Of a stretch of 64,000 nucleotides of DNA, positions 1-10,664 are shown in pieces (the first letter of the stretch is position 1; each line of letters starts with the position of its first letter). Below the pieces are notes generated by a model, which saw only the letters and a program-made list of their open reading frames with translations, searched no databases and had not been told where the DNA came from. A program made the translations under genes and the position numbers. This DNA is from Agapetus fuscipes. Taxonomy: Eukaryota; Arthropoda; Insecta; Trichoptera; Glossosomatidae. The stretch covers positions 2,666,001 through 2,730,000 of the forward strand of contig OX637338.1 in the NCBI GenBank assembly GCA_951799405.1, given 5' to 3'.

Positions 1-164
1 GTGAACTGGCCACTACCACGACAGGACAAAGGAGTTAATAGAAATATCTTGCCGTGAAGGGGCGGGAGGGAGAAGTAGGATTCCATCCCCTCGCACCCTT
101 CACACCCTGTTATCTCCACCCGTCTTCTTACTATGTGTATTATACGAGGTGTGTTAACAAAAAT
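1..164. other. Left-edge sequence, unassigned
   Basis: A relatively GC-rich purine/pyrimidine-skewed segment (around 55-125). I see no coding frame, repeat match or structure. Confidence 0.4.
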
Positions 165-289
165 GTGACTTTTGTACAACTTTATAGAATAAAGTAGTAT
201 TTTATAGGAGATACTGTTTTTTATTTCTCTCGTTTTCTTTTATAAATTTACAAACGTTTTCGGTCTATATAGATTGAAGACCATCATCA
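165..289 (-). mobile_element. Penelope-like terminal fragment with hammerhead-like core
   Basis: Reading the minus strand, CTGATGA is followed by one extra T, a GGTCT/AGACC stem with an 11-12 nt loop, GAAA and then the palindrome AACGTT. That is the order of a type I hammerhead core. Its 5' side is cut by the RTE-tail repeat that begins at 290, so stem I is lost. The downstream AT-rich flank resembles the flank of other such copies at 2.6 and 57.9 kb. Assignment to Penelope-like elements is an inference from the known presence of hammerheads in their terminal repeats. Confidence 0.5.
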
Positions 290-502
290 GGGTTCACTTT
301 GCCAATGTCACCCCTGTTTCAGGGAAGGTCGGCAAGAGTTGCAGGGCTTATGTCCATTTGAGAATTGGGTTTTTATATTGTAGGTCCACATGCGGCATGT
401 GTGAGCGGGAAATTATGCGTGTCTGCTTGTTGGAATGCATTTAATATGAATCTCAAATAATACATATCCTTGCAGCTTAGATTTAGATTTAGATTTTAGA
501 TC
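290..502 (+). mobile_element. RTE-tail repeat, 5'-truncated copy
   Basis: Shares the core GGTTCACTTTGCCAATGTCA, the block GTTTCAGGGAAGGTCGGCAA and a TTAGATTTAGATTTAGA terminal array with about thirty copies in this window. The leader TTCCTTGAC...TACTGTAAAAA is missing. The same sequence forms the 3' end of the LINE at 36.5-37.6 kb. Confidence 0.85.
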
Positions 503-683
503 AGGTATTTTGATATATAAGTTAAACTATTATTCTCTTACTACTTTATCAAGTTTACAAAAAAAAAAATAACAATAATTGTTCACAGATACACAAACCA
601 TATAAAAACTAAAAAATGTGACTGTTTATTTTTCTTGAAAGTATTTATTTGTTCTGTGGAAATCATTGTTATTCAAACCTGCA

Positions 684-925
684 TTTAGTAACTGTTACTC
701 TGTCGTCATTAGATAGGAGTGAGCAGATTCACCTTCATTTCTTCCTATCCTTGCACACTTCTTTCAATTCATTCATATCCATAATATTTTTCGTACATTT
801 ATTTTCTTTTACATTCGCTTTGTATATCCTATTCATACACAATTTCATAAATCTGACCCAGCCATACTTTTATCGATTTTCTTTTTTCTCTTATCCTTTT
901 CACATTTCCTGTATGCTATTGATTT
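684..925 (-). pseudogene. Decayed RTE-like LINE 3' end
   Basis: On the minus strand this aligns with the LINE at 16.7-17.1 kb: a decayed GRGRPRKV-to-IRSERKRR stretch with in-frame stops, then a short MNELKEVCKDRKK-like end and the 3' flank ending in ACAGAGTAACAGTTAC. Several frameshifts are needed to follow the protein. The plus-strand 134-codon open frame over it (649-1053) is a shadow. Confidence 0.6.
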
Positions 926-1014
926 TGTTCAGAAAATTACAAACAATCTATTTGAGGAGTATTTTTTCATTTTGTTGGTATGAGGCTAATGGCATGGGTA
1001 TGCTTAAAAAATAC

Positions 1015-1108
1015 TTAAATTGGCCAATTTCACCCCTGTTTCAGAGAAGTTAGGCAAAAGTTACAGGGTGTATGTTCATTTGAGGTTGAGCTTTTAATTT
1101 GTAAGCTT
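1015..1108 (+). mobile_element. RTE-tail repeat, internal fragment
   Basis: Retains CCAATTTCACCCCTGTTTCA, the GTTACAGGGTGTATGTTCAT block and a few bases beyond, then ends abruptly at the SINE2 copy that follows. Confidence 0.7.
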
Positions 1109-1303
1109 GGACCGGTCCGTAGTCCGTAGTGGCATAGTAACGTAAAGTGGCGTAGTAACTGGGTCTTGCTTGAGTCTTGGTGCTTTGTAGTGACGACCAA
1201 GCTCGTACACCTCTGCGGCACTACAACAAGTGTCATACACCCCTAGAGTCTATAGAATCTAGGGAGTCTCCCGCACAGGATTTCTTAAAAAAAAAAAAAA
1301 AAA
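1109..1303 (+). mobile_element. SINE2 (tRNA-derived), internally deleted, type-a tail
   Basis: Starts with the SINE2 head ACCGGTCCGTAGT, loses most of the tRNA-like region including the B box, and resumes at AACTGGGTCTTGCTTGAG. It ends with the type-a tail (CTCGTACACCTCTGCGGCAC, TAGAATCTAGGGAGTC) and a 17-nt A run. Confidence 0.75.
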
Positions 1304-1371
1304 GCACACATGCAAACGCAAATTTACACGTATCTGTTTGTGAACATGTAGTATAACATGTAGTACATTGT

Positions 1372-1698
1372 CCGGTCGATAGCTCAGTCGGTAAAGTGCT
1401 TGCATTCTACCCCGTGAGCTCGGGTTCGAATCCCACCGAGGAGGGTGTCAGAAATGATTTCCTATTTCGGTGTTTATTTCAAACCCCATAATAAAATACC
1501 GGCAAGGTTTACTCAGCCTTCACAAGAAATGAGTACCAGCTCCCTCGGGAGCTGGGAAACCCCCACTTCAACTGAAGTGGTTGGCGTAAGGCCGGCCCCC
1601 TTACCTGTAAAAATAAATAGGTTCAACTCGCCACATGCGACCCCTTCGGGGATAACGCGGCAAGAAGTTACACTATATGTGTAACTTAGTTGCGAGTT
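1372..1698 (+). mobile_element. SINE1 (tRNA-derived), near full length
   Basis: The tRNA-like head has an A box (TAGCTCAGTCGG) and B box (GGGTTCGAATCCC) at pol III spacing. The body then runs through GAAATGATTTCC, TTCACAAGAAATGAGTACC and ends at ACACTATATGTGTAACTTAG. This is the best reference copy; other copies differ by a few percent to about 25%. The 79-codon frame inside (1445-1684) is not a gene. Confidence 0.9.
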
Positions 1699-2242
1699 GC
1701 GTAGATAATATTAATTTGAAAAGTGAATATAAACTTGCAACTTAGCTTATAGGTTTTACTTCACTCAATCTCCGCATAGCCTCAAGATAATATTCCTTCA
1801 ACGCAACAATAATCTTAAATCGACGCTACAGACGTAATTATTGAAATTTTAAAAATCACATTTTTGTCAGACCCCTTGTTCTTATGTTTTCTTCTTTGTA
1901 AACTCGAGGTTGTATGAAGATAAACGCCGCTTGCGGTGGAATGCAGTTTTACGTCGACAAGAGAGCAGAAAAATATTTTTCAATGCGCTCTCGAAATATA
2001 TTTTCTGAAGGGTTTTATAATATGGAAAGAAGTAGCTGTATACATTATTGCCCTTTTAGAATCGATTAAAATTACCTACACCTAAGTCTTAAATACATTT
2101 ACGTTAAATTTAGGTTCTAAGGCTTAAAAAAATGTATTTATTTTTATAAAGAACAATGGAGGTTATAATTCTAATATATCGATGGATAGAACATTTTATA
2201 CAGACTTGTTCCCTCGCTTATCAATACCAGTGAAGACACAAA
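1699..2242. other. Unassigned AT-rich DNA
   Basis: No coding frame, tandem array or match to the other repeats in the window. Confidence 0.5.
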
Positions 2243-2420
2243 GCATCTATAATCTTAGTTGCAAGGATATATTTATTTAAAGCTCTCAGATGTATGCCCA
2301 CAAACCAACACGTGTAGTTCGCGCTTACAAATGCTGAATGTGTAATTACAAATAAAATCCAAACCTCAAATGAACATAAGCCCCACAACTTTTGCCGACC
2401 TTCCCTGACACAGGCATAGT
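2243..2420 (-). mobile_element. RTE-tail repeat, subfamily B (minus strand)
   Basis: Runs from the TATAATCTTAGTTGCAAGGA end to CTTCCCTGACACAGG. It belongs to the subfamily with CAAACCTCAAATGAACATAAG and AAAGCTCTCAGATGTATGCC, like the copies at 9.8, 38.5, 56.5 and 62.6 kb. Confidence 0.85.
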
Positions 2421-2559
2421 ACCCCAAAAACGCGTTTTTTTAACCTTACAATATTCAACTGGTTTTAATTTACAAAATCGGGCGTGTTTTTTTGATTATT
2501 TATCTAAATTGTAAAGTGCAAGAAATTTTCATAAAGATATATTTTTTGATTTTATTTTT

Positions 2560-2700
2560 TTGATTTTAAGTTTTGGATGAATTCAAACAAAACACTGTTT
2601 ATTTTCACTATAAAATTTATTTAAAACGTTTAAAATCTTTAAACAAATTACACTAACGTTTTCAATCTAGTAGGTCATCATCGAATATAAAATTTAACAA
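2560..2700 (-). repeat. Penelope-like/hammerhead-like terminal remnant
   Basis: Minus strand reads GATGATGACC...GAAAACGTTAG with the same AT-rich flank (ACACTGTTTATTTTCACT) as the copy at 57.9 kb. The CU of the CUGANGA box and the stem II pairing are lost. Confidence 0.35.
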
Positions 2701-4055
2701 TATGAATTTTCACAGTGTTAATACACAAACCATACAAAATATAAAATATATTTTCTTGATTTTAAAATTTAAAACTACTTTCTTTCATTCGATATGTTTT
2801 TGAGAATTTTTTTTTTTTGTTTGCAGTTTTCAAAAAAATCGAGATTCTTTTTTAAAATCTGTTTATTCATTGTAAAAACCTTTTCTGTCCATTTCGAATG
2901 TGTGAATTTATTTACATTTGCAAAACAAACAAAGTTTAACTTTTTTTTTCATGCCATTAGACCTTCTTGAATTTTTAATTCATTCAGATTTGCATTAAAT
3001 AACAACATACAGGTGCCTACATCGATATATAGAACTGGATGGGCTAAGAAATCAATCCTTTGAGAATTAGAAATACGCTACCCCACTCATCACACAAAAA
3101 TCCAAATTCAGTCTATCGGTAACCTTCCAACTGTGAACAGGTGTGTTACCTAATTGGAAAAAAATCCATATAAATGCCAAGCTTTATAAACTTATTAAAT
3201 TATTAAAAAAATTATAAACGTGCCAACAAAAGAAAGTAAATGTGTTGTAGAACATGGAATAATATTTCACTTTAATCACTATTCTATATGATTACGTTGA
3301 TAAAATTTATTTTTCGTTTGTCAAAATATTTTGTTCGCGAAAGTGACAGCCATTTCTAGAACTAGTGATGTTCAAATATATAGGTACTTGCTTCTTCAAG
3401 TATGTAGCTTCTATGCTCGCGATAATAGATACTTTTGAAAATCATCCCGTACATAATGAGGCGGGAACATTTTTGAATTCGGAATTTATCAGATATTTTC
3501 ATACTTTCAACAACACTAATAACAAACACGTTACCATAGTTACCATGGGTTTCCATGGTGATATATACATAGATTGAAGACGGAGTAGAGACACGTTGCT
3601 TACATAGAAAATAACAAAAGCATTTCATATGTCGTGAGCAAGACAGCACTATTAAAAATGTATGGTGTCAAAGACGTGGCATCATGTCCATTGGTACTAA
3701 ATCACATTTACAGCCCCTCCATATATTTATATACCTCCATGGGTGCCTACACTTTTTTTCATCTCACGAGTCAAACAGCGCGGAAGATTTTTCCACGGCT
3801 TGCGAAAAATATAACATGGCTGAAAAATATACAACACTCGTAAAAGTATATTATGTATATCTTCTCATAATTTAATCACGACTCAGCCCCAGGCAAAACA
3901 GCTGAAATATAATGGTGGAGCAATTACTTGAATGAAACATAGAAAAAAACGTCTCAATTATGCACTGTTTTTTTTTTTAAATTTAATGATCCAGAACATT
4001 CTTCACTAAAAAATAAAGGAAATGTATCTCATAATTATATGGATAAAACTAGTAA
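2701..4055. other. Unassigned AT-rich DNA
   Basis: Only short open frames on both strands and no recognisable protein. A few homopolymer T runs; no repeat match found. Confidence 0.45.
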
Positions 4056-4335
4056 TGATAGCTATTGTTTCGTATATGTAGTCGTGTGTTGTGGATTGTC
4101 TGTGTTTTTCTATGGAAATTAATAATAAAGTCTCTCTAGAAAAAAAAATGTAGGTACTTGTATAATTTGAATTGATTTGTATTGTTCGAGATTGCTCGAG
4201 TGTTTGTTTGGATGTTACAATTCTCAGTGATTCTTATTGTTTCTATAAAATAAGGCCCAACGATCTCAGTTGGGAGAAGTCGATCGACTGTTGGATTGTG
4301 CAAGTATAATGTGACTGTATCTGAAATAAATTGTG
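4056..4335 (+). repeat. Dispersed repeat shared with 14.9-15.7 kb
   Basis: The stretch GTGTGTTGTGGATTGTCTGT, followed by TAGGTACTTGTATAATTTG and TTCGAGTGTTTG-like sequence, recurs at 14925-15010 and 15657-15720, where it is split by a SINE2 fragment and a foldback. Coding potential is absent. Confidence 0.5.
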
Positions 4336-4475
4336 TATAAGAAAACACCGCAGTTTTAATAAAATTTAACTCGCAGACGTCATCACACTATTGTAGCTGT
4401 TGTTATTTTGATTGAAAGGATGTGTGTGTCCGTTTCTTCGACACAACATAAAACTGTTTCAGAAAATCAGCAATC

Positions 4476-4980
4476 GAAATCAGCAGAAGGATAGCACTAA
4501 CAAGAGCAGCTTTTAAAAATCTAGGCTACATCCTCAACAACACGAAAATGCCTATTTACTTGAAACGAAAGGTCTTGAGTCATGAATGTTTCCAGTATCC
4601 ACCTACAAAAAAGCTCACTCAGTATAGCGCCAATAGACTGAGGATGTGCCAAATAGCCATTAAAAGGAGGATGCTGGGAATCAGTTTCAGAGACAGAGTT
4701 CCTAACTAGGAGATCCGTAGACGCACTGGTGTCACTAATGAGTGGCCTGCTTAAAATGGCGCTGGGCCGTAGTAAGGCAGGACCATGACAGGTGGCCGAA
4801 AAGAATCGTCCAGTGGTGGCCCAAGATGCCCAAGCGGGGAGTAGGGAGACCCCAACTGGGGTTGTTGACGATTTCAAGGGAACTGCAGGAAGAGGATGGC
4901 CAAACACAGCAGCCGATAGACAGGAATGGAGAGGATTGGAGGAGTCCTACGCCCAGGAGTGGACTGAGAAAAGCTGAAGA
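4476..4980 (+). pseudogene. RTE-like LINE C-terminus (family F3), degraded
   Basis: In frame from 4476 the translation begins EISRRIALTRAAFKNLG, then RRMLGISFRDRVPN and a stop, and after frameshifts KRGVGRPQ and EWRGLEESYAQEWTEKS. This is the arthropod LINE C-terminal pattern (RRMLG.SLRDR.RN.EIRRRTGV, then GRPQ.RWLDDI, then QEW). The part before RRMLG is shortened: the usual TYG.ETW block is missing. It carries stops and is dead. A cleaner copy lies at 23.5 kb. Clade assignment to RTE is by resemblance only. Confidence 0.75.
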
Positions 4981-5126
4981 AGGAAGAAAGGAAGTGTGTC
5001 CAGAACCCTTGAGTAAATCCTGAAGTATAAAGAACACTCTACGAATTCATATATAGTTTTGTTTTTTTTTTAATTTTATTCATTAATAAAATTGGAATGA
5101 GAATACATTTTATTTAAAAGATCCAA

Positions 5127-5240
5127 CGGTGTTATTCACACACAGCAAATACATGGCTCAACCGCCTCCTAACATGAATTTTCCATACAAGAAAACGACG
5201 ATCCATGGATCAGTTAACGATCAAATGTGTTTGTGAATAA
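5127..5240. mobile_element. Short TIR MITE, TATTCAC family
   Basis: About 110 bp bounded by GGTGTTATTCACACACAGC and TGTTTGTGAATA, with internal near-palindromes (CATGAATTTTCCATAC; GATCCATGGATC). Relatives occur at 16.6, 25.9, 33.1 and 45.8 kb. Confidence 0.6.
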
Positions 5241-5985
5241 GTCTATTGAAAACGTTAAATAAAAAACAAAACTTTATCGTGTTTCAGAATTAAGGAACTT
5301 ATTGTTAAAATTGTCCGCAATAAAGCTGAATTTTAACTTAATAAGTATAGCTCGCTTTAAAATTTTTTTGTTGCCAAGACAATCCATTGAAAATATTTTT
5401 CAGCTTTAAATTGAAGCGTCACTGAAAAAGTCAAATAATTTACATAAATTTTCCGTCGCGAAATTATGTCTGTCACATAATTTTTTTTCAATATTATCAT
5501 TCGCATTCAAATAAGAGTTATTATCCGTTCTGTTTAACTTTCCTTTAATGGTCCTTCAGCCCAACGGAGAGAGAAATTTCAAGAGAGACAGTACTTCTTA
5601 ATTAATACCGGACAAAAGTAAGTAATTAATTTAATAATCATAGCAATGTCACAAATTATGAGGTAAGATTTTTATTTATTTAAGAAAATCTGCGTTGGAA
5701 TTAAATGAAAACGAGAGCGTTAAATTTTGTAATAAATTTTGTATCAAACTATGAAATGTACGAGTAGTTTTAATGTTTTTTTTTTTTTGTATTTCCATAT
5801 TGTAATTCACTCAATACAAAACGATTAACGGTATCACAATGCCATGGATTTCAACAGTTTGTTGCGTAATAGCCATAACGAAACGGCTAACCACTTTTTC
5901 TGGGCAAGCAAATACAATTTGTATTGGAATGCTGTCCTTAGCAACCAATACAAAAACATCTGGTTCGCCTTTTCCCTAGCAACCT
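5241..5985. other. Unassigned AT-rich DNA
   Basis: No coding or repeat signal beyond homopolymer runs. Confidence 0.45.
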
Positions 5986-6052
5986 CGTGTTTTTCTCCCT
6001 AGCAAAAATAGGTTGGTGAACTGCATTCCTCGTCACAAATCTATTTAAAAAG
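5986..6052 (+). mobile_element. SINE3 3' tail fragment
   Basis: AATAGGTTGGTGAACTGCAT and CCTCGTCACAAATCTATTT match the 3' part of the SINE3 copy at 10.1 kb (opposite strand) and the fragment at 53.9 kb. Confidence 0.5.
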
Positions 6053-6067
6053 AAATTTAATGAAAAT

Positions 6068-6330
6068 TATTGCTCCTTGACTGATAGGTTGGTACGAGGC
6101 TGACCACCCGTGCTGTAAAAATCGGTTCACTTTTGCCAATGCCACCCCGGTTCAGGGAACGGCGGCAGGAGTTGCAAGGTTTATGTCCATGTGAGGTTTT
6201 CTTTATTTGTATGCACACATGCAGAATGTGTAAGCGCGAACCTACATGTGCCTGTCTGTAGGCATGCATTTCATATGAGCCTTAAATGTTAACATATCCT
6301 TGCAGCTTAGATTATAGATTATAGATAGAT
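6068..6330 (+). mobile_element. RTE-tail repeat, subfamily C
   Basis: Complete from TCCTTGACTGATAGGTTGGT to CTTAGATTATAGATTATAGA. This subfamily carries CACATGCAGAATGTGTAAGC, TGTGCCTGTCTG and GCCTTAAATGTTAACATATC, as at 12.2, 34.5 and 42.6 kb. Confidence 0.85.
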
Positions 6331-6334
6331 TGCA

Positions 6335-6425
6335 CGCTCTGAAGTAGGTTCATGCAATTTCGCACTAAACATGCTGCATGTGTAAAAATAGACCGAACCT
6401 CACATGAATATAAAAATAGAAATAA
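6335..6425 (-). mobile_element. RTE-tail repeat, middle fragment
   Basis: TTTCGCACTAAACATGCTGC and CGAACCTCACATGAATATAA match the middle of the repeat in reverse orientation; both ends are missing. Confidence 0.45.
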
Positions 6426-7984
6426 CAAAAATATGTATAGATAACTGCCTTTGCGCAAATAATTTGCATTTTTACTTCACATCTTGGTCAAATAAATCAA
6501 AATAATCAGATGGTGCTTTGTTTTCCTGAAATTTTACAGAGTCCGGTAAATTATGAGGTGCACCATTGTAGATGCAACATTGTTGCGTAATTCTTTTGCT
6601 GTTTGTTCAACCGAAATAATTGTCCTTTGTTCCCACACACTTCTACATACCTAGCTCACCAAGTATAAAACTCATCCGTGGCATGTCTCCAAAAATGCAT
6701 GAAAACTAAAAAGCTCAATACACGCGCTGTTTTCGATTCCATATAATTTTAGTCAAAACACTTAAGTTCAGTTTTAACGCAGAAATTCCTAGTCTAACAC
6801 AATCCCAAATACCTCACTGCAACCCAAGTATAAAATTTTACGTTTTCAGTCATCCATTGCGTAAAAAAAAATGTATTGTAACAAAAATAGTGCCTCTGGT
6901 GGGTGTTTCAGCTTTCAATATTTTTTTGATAAAACGCTGTGAGCGTGGAATTTTATACTTGGGGTACTGGTTGCCGTGGTAACCGTCCATCTAGCTAGAT
7001 TTTGGCGGCAACTGATGCAAAAAGTAAAACGAGTAATTCAATTTACTGCAGCAAAAAATGTTGTGGTAATTTTTGTGGGAAATCTGTGTAAGCTACAAAA
7101 TATTTTCATTCATTAGCTTTTCCAAATGAAAAGATTTTTTCCATTAACGAAGCTTTAGTTTCATTTAGTTAACATATTTATGTTACACGAGCCTGCTTGT
7201 TTATGTGTGTGTGTACATAGAGAGTTAACTTCAAAATATTGCAAATATCTGGAACTTATTTTATAGAATATATGCACACCAGTGGTGAAGGGTGCCTTAC
7301 AAGCCGATTCACATCGGTTTCCCGTTTAAAATGAGGCCAAAATGATAATAAAGTAGACTGCATGGTTTCAATGGGGAAAAAATACGTATTGTTTCTTTGG
7401 TTTTAAATGTATTTTTTTCTCAACGGAGATGCGGTAAAAAAATCCCATTGATATATAGCTTAGAAAAAAATGCTATCGGACTTAATCCATCCATCCTCAG
7501 AAAATAACTAAAGAGTAAGCTTTTAAAGAAGTATAATCATTTGAGGTTCATATTTAATGCACGCGCCCACAATCAGACACGTATCAGTTGATGCTTATAA
7601 TGAGCTTGGAGCTGTAGATAGTCAACTGCATTTAGGTATTTTTTGTTTATTTCGCAGATGTTACAGTTGAATAAAGACCTTTCAGTGATTAATTGCAAAA
7701 CTTCACTTTCAATACTGTCTTTGTTATTGTAATTAAAATGCTAAATGTGTATTAACAAAAAAAAAAATAGATAAAGTGTCAACATAAGCCTCCCTTCATT
7801 CATTTAATAATGATTTAAGTTTCGTTATCAGAATGTAAAGCCATTTTTTCACTCAGCTTCCTCCAGTCTACAATGCCGTTGCTGTACAATGCATGTCGTG
7901 TTTTCAGCGTCATTTTTTCAGTAGAGTTTCATGTTACTTTCAGAATTTGTCGTTATGCAGCCGTCTGTCCGGACGGTGCATTGT
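6426..7984. other. Unassigned AT-rich DNA with one hammerhead-like remnant
   Basis: No host gene seen. At about 7470-7500 the minus strand reads TCTGAGGATGGATGG...GTCCGATAGC, a decayed relative of the CTGANGA element at 56.0 kb. Confidence 0.4.
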
Positions 7985-8600
7985 GATGGTCTAACTAAAG
8001 GGTGAAGGTCTCTGTCCCCGGTCCAGCTGGGAGGCGTCAGTCCACCCCCTCGGCTCCCGCCTACTTCTGGGGGTGGTGGGTGGCCCAGGCCCGCGGTGAC
8101 AGCTTAGAACGGCACAGTGACAAAACGACAGATAACGGAAAGACAAAAAAAAAAAAAACAACATAGATAATAAATCTATATGACAAAATAGCACAGGGAC
8201 AAAACATAACATGACAGAACATAACATACGGAAAACAGAACATACCAGAAACGGCACATGATAAAACATAACATGGTGAAACGATTTTCTTGTGATATTT
8301 TGTCATGTGTCGTTGTATCATGTTTCGTTATTTCATGAGTCATTTTGTCAATGAGTAGGTCTGTCGTGTGTCATTTTGTCACTGTGTCGTTCTATCATGT
8401 GTCACGTGCCATTTTGACACTGTGTCGGTCGGTATTGTGTCGTTCTGTCATGTGTCGTCCTGCCATGCGTCGTTCTGCCATATGTCGTCACTGTGTCGTT
8501 CTGTCATGTATCTTGTTGTCACTGAGTAGTTCTACCATGGTACCCCGGCCTGCACCGCCCCCCAGGAAAGTGTCAAGGAGAGGCGCGCCCCCACGACTGA
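7985..8600. mobile_element. Foldback-like locus 1 (short TGTCA-type repeats in inverted arms)
   Basis: The left arm (about 8098-8285) is built of degenerate ACAAAACATAACATGACAG units. The right arm (about 8300-8540) carries the reverse-complement type, TGTCATGTGTCGTTCTGTCA. GC-rich outer flanks (GGCCCAGGCCCGCGGTGACA left, CCCCGGCCTGCACCGCCCCC right) are also roughly inverted. The layout resembles Foldback elements whose arms consist of short tandem units. No transposase frame is present and the exact termini are not visible. Short open frames on both strands are by-products. Confidence 0.55.
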
Positions 8601-8931
8601 TTATGCACTGTGCGGTGTTTTGCATGCCGCGAAATAAATTCCCCCTAATACATTATTCTGTCACGCCACTGTGAATTATGAAGTTTCCGCGGCATTCTTG
8701 CCATTACTTAAAGACAATCTGTATAAGTAAACCAGGGGCGAGCATTCCACACAGGCACATGTATCCATGAGGTAGGCAAAATTTTAAACAATGTGTATTT
8801 GACCTTGAAGTTAGTTGAGTTAATGTTAGCAAGTAAATAATTAATAGCATGTGTGTTGTTTCAAGAAAAAAAAAAATGTTTATTATGGAATGTATTTGCC
8901 TCTACGCAATCCACGCGCTTGAAGTAAACTA
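8601..8931. other. Unassigned DNA
   Basis: No repeat, coding or structural signal recognised. Confidence 0.4.
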
Positions 8932-9177
8932 TAATCTATAATCTAAGTTGCAAAGATATATTAACATTCAAAACTCATATCAAATACATGCCCACAAATA
9001 GACACGTGTGTAATATTGCGCTTACAAATGATGCAGGTGTACTTGCAAATTAAAATTCAAACCTCAAATAAACATAAGCCCTGCAACTTTTGCCGACCTT
9101 CTCTGAAACAGGGGTGACATTGGTAGAGTGAATTTTTTTTTATGGGTGGTCAACCTCATACCAAACTATAAGTGAAG
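8932..9177 (-). mobile_element. RTE-tail repeat, stand-alone copy
   Basis: Complete in reverse: from TATAATCTAAGTTGCAAAGA to TATAAGTGAAGGAA, the reverse of the TTCCTTGAC boundary. Flanking DNA on the leader side is not LINE sequence. Confidence 0.85.
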
Positions 9178-9815
9178 GAACAAACGCAATGATCGACACA
9201 ATGGTCTACCCTAAATTATCTTAATGATTTTACTTCTTCTAATATCAATCAGTATGTGCCTATACACTATACATCAACAATTGAAAATTTAAGCCAAGGA
9301 AGAGATAGATATTATAAATACGCTGATTTAGGATTCCATATTGGATACAAAAAAAATTATGATGCACGAAATTACGGATACAACTCTGACAAAATGTTGA
9401 AAAATTCGTTCTTCTCTAAAGCACTGTTTGCAAAACCAGTTTTAGTTTAATCCTAACAAAAGTACTTTATTTTATTTTATTTGTTTACTAACACAAAAAA
9501 TATTATAACAGATTAGCATGGCACATTTTTTAAAATGAAATAGTAAGAGAGACAACGGACAATAGATGCAGAATGCTTTTTTTATTCTCATATTAAATAG
9601 GTTCCGTCGGACAAAATACAAATCTAGAAAATACAAAAGAAAATATGAAAACAGATTCGCAGTTCAAACCCATTACCCTCGTAACGACTTCCGGTTTCAG
9701 AGCTCACTGTGCCCTGTGCGCTCATTCTTTCAAATGCCTGGTTTATTCTGCTTCTCTTACTAACTCATCTCTTTATTCATAATTTTTCACTTTTTCACTT
9801 TTTTATAATAATAAT
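9178..9815. other. Unassigned AT-rich DNA
   Basis: Two short frames (64 and 65 codons) resemble nothing known to me; base composition suggests chance. Confidence 0.4.
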
Positions 9816-10022
9816 ATAATCTATAATCTAAGTTGCAAGGATATATTCATTTAAAGCTCTCAGATATATGCCCACAAACAAACACGTGTAGTTCGCGCTT
9901 ACAAATGCTGAATGTGTACTTATGTACAAATAAAATCCAAACCTCAAATGAACATAAGGCCCACAACTTTTGCCGACCTTCCCTGACACAGGGGTGATAT
10001 TGGCAAAGTGAACCATTTTTTA
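9816..10022 (-). mobile_element. RTE-tail repeat, subfamily B, leader missing
   Basis: From TATAATCTATAATCTAAGTT to GGCAAAGTGAACCATTTTTT. A 4-base insertion (GTAC duplication) near 9925 separates it from its relatives. Confidence 0.85.
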
Positions 10023-10069
10023 CGGTTTGGGTAAATATAATAACTATGGTATTTATTATTTTTTTGTTT

Positions 10070-10230
10070 AATAGATTTGTGAAGAGGAATGCAATTCACC
10101 AACCTATTCTGCCTGGCCAGAAACAGGTATTAATATCATCAATTAATAATGCATTATTGTTTATTTTTAATGTATTATTAACTAATAATTACCCATTAAC
10201 ATCTGTTAAACCAGGGTCAAAGATATGGTA
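10070..10230 (-). mobile_element. SINE3 body and tail
   Basis: In reverse: GACCCTGGTTTAACAGATGT, a run of near-palindromic TTAATAATACATTA units, CCTGTTTCTGGCCAGGCAG and TTGGTGAATTGCATTCCTC. The tRNA-like head is missing here but present in the copies at 46.5 and 62.5 kb. Confidence 0.6.
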
Positions 10231-10372
10231 ACATATAAATACAAATCTCAAATGAACATACACCCTGCAACTCTTGCAAAACTTCCCTAAAACAAGGGGG
10301 ATATTGACAAAGTGAATCACTTTCTACAGCATGGCTGGTCAGCCGCATACCAACCTGTCAAGAAACATACAC
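10231..10372 (-). mobile_element. RTE-tail repeat, leader half
   Basis: CTCAAATGAACATACACCCT through CATACCAACCTGTCAAGAAA; the 3' (TTAGA) half is absent and SINE3 abuts it. Confidence 0.75.
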
Positions 10373-10664
10373 AACAAATTACATTTATAAAATAAACAAA
10401 TAATATTTGTAGGGTACCTACCTACTCTTGATAATGACCTGAATCTTGAAGGTCGAAAGTACTTGAGGCAGATAAAATTATTGTGAAAATAAAACTACGT
10501 TTTTAAAAAAAATATTTTTATTTTAAATAATAATATGTATAAACTTCAAAACAAAAAAAGCTTAGCTTGCATATTTTTGTCTTCGTAGCACTTACTAAAA
10601 TTTATTCATGGAGTATTGATACAGTGTTACAGTTTTTGAAAATATTTAGTTATTTATTCTTGAG
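10373..10664. other. Unassigned AT-rich DNA
   Basis: Nothing recognised. Confidence 0.4.

Noticed and set aside
649..1053. 134-codon plus-strand open frame
   Set aside because: It is the antisense of a decayed LINE F2 3' end and its composition is that of AT-rich noise.
1372..1450. tRNA-like cloverleaf sequences at 1.37, 11.9, 19.1, 23.2, 25.9, 47.15 kb and elsewhere
   Set aside because: A and B boxes are present, but each is joined to a SINE body, lacks proper acceptor-stem pairing and recurs many times; these are SINE heads, not tRNA genes.
4521..5037. Overlapping frames on both strands at 4.5-5.0 kb as novel genes
   Set aside because: They are shadows of the degraded F3 LINE C-terminus.
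7991..8674. Cys/Phe-rich frames at 8 kb, and similar ones at 10.8-11.7 and 20.2 kb
   Set aside because: Produced by TGTCA/TGTTTTGTC repeats in the foldback arms.
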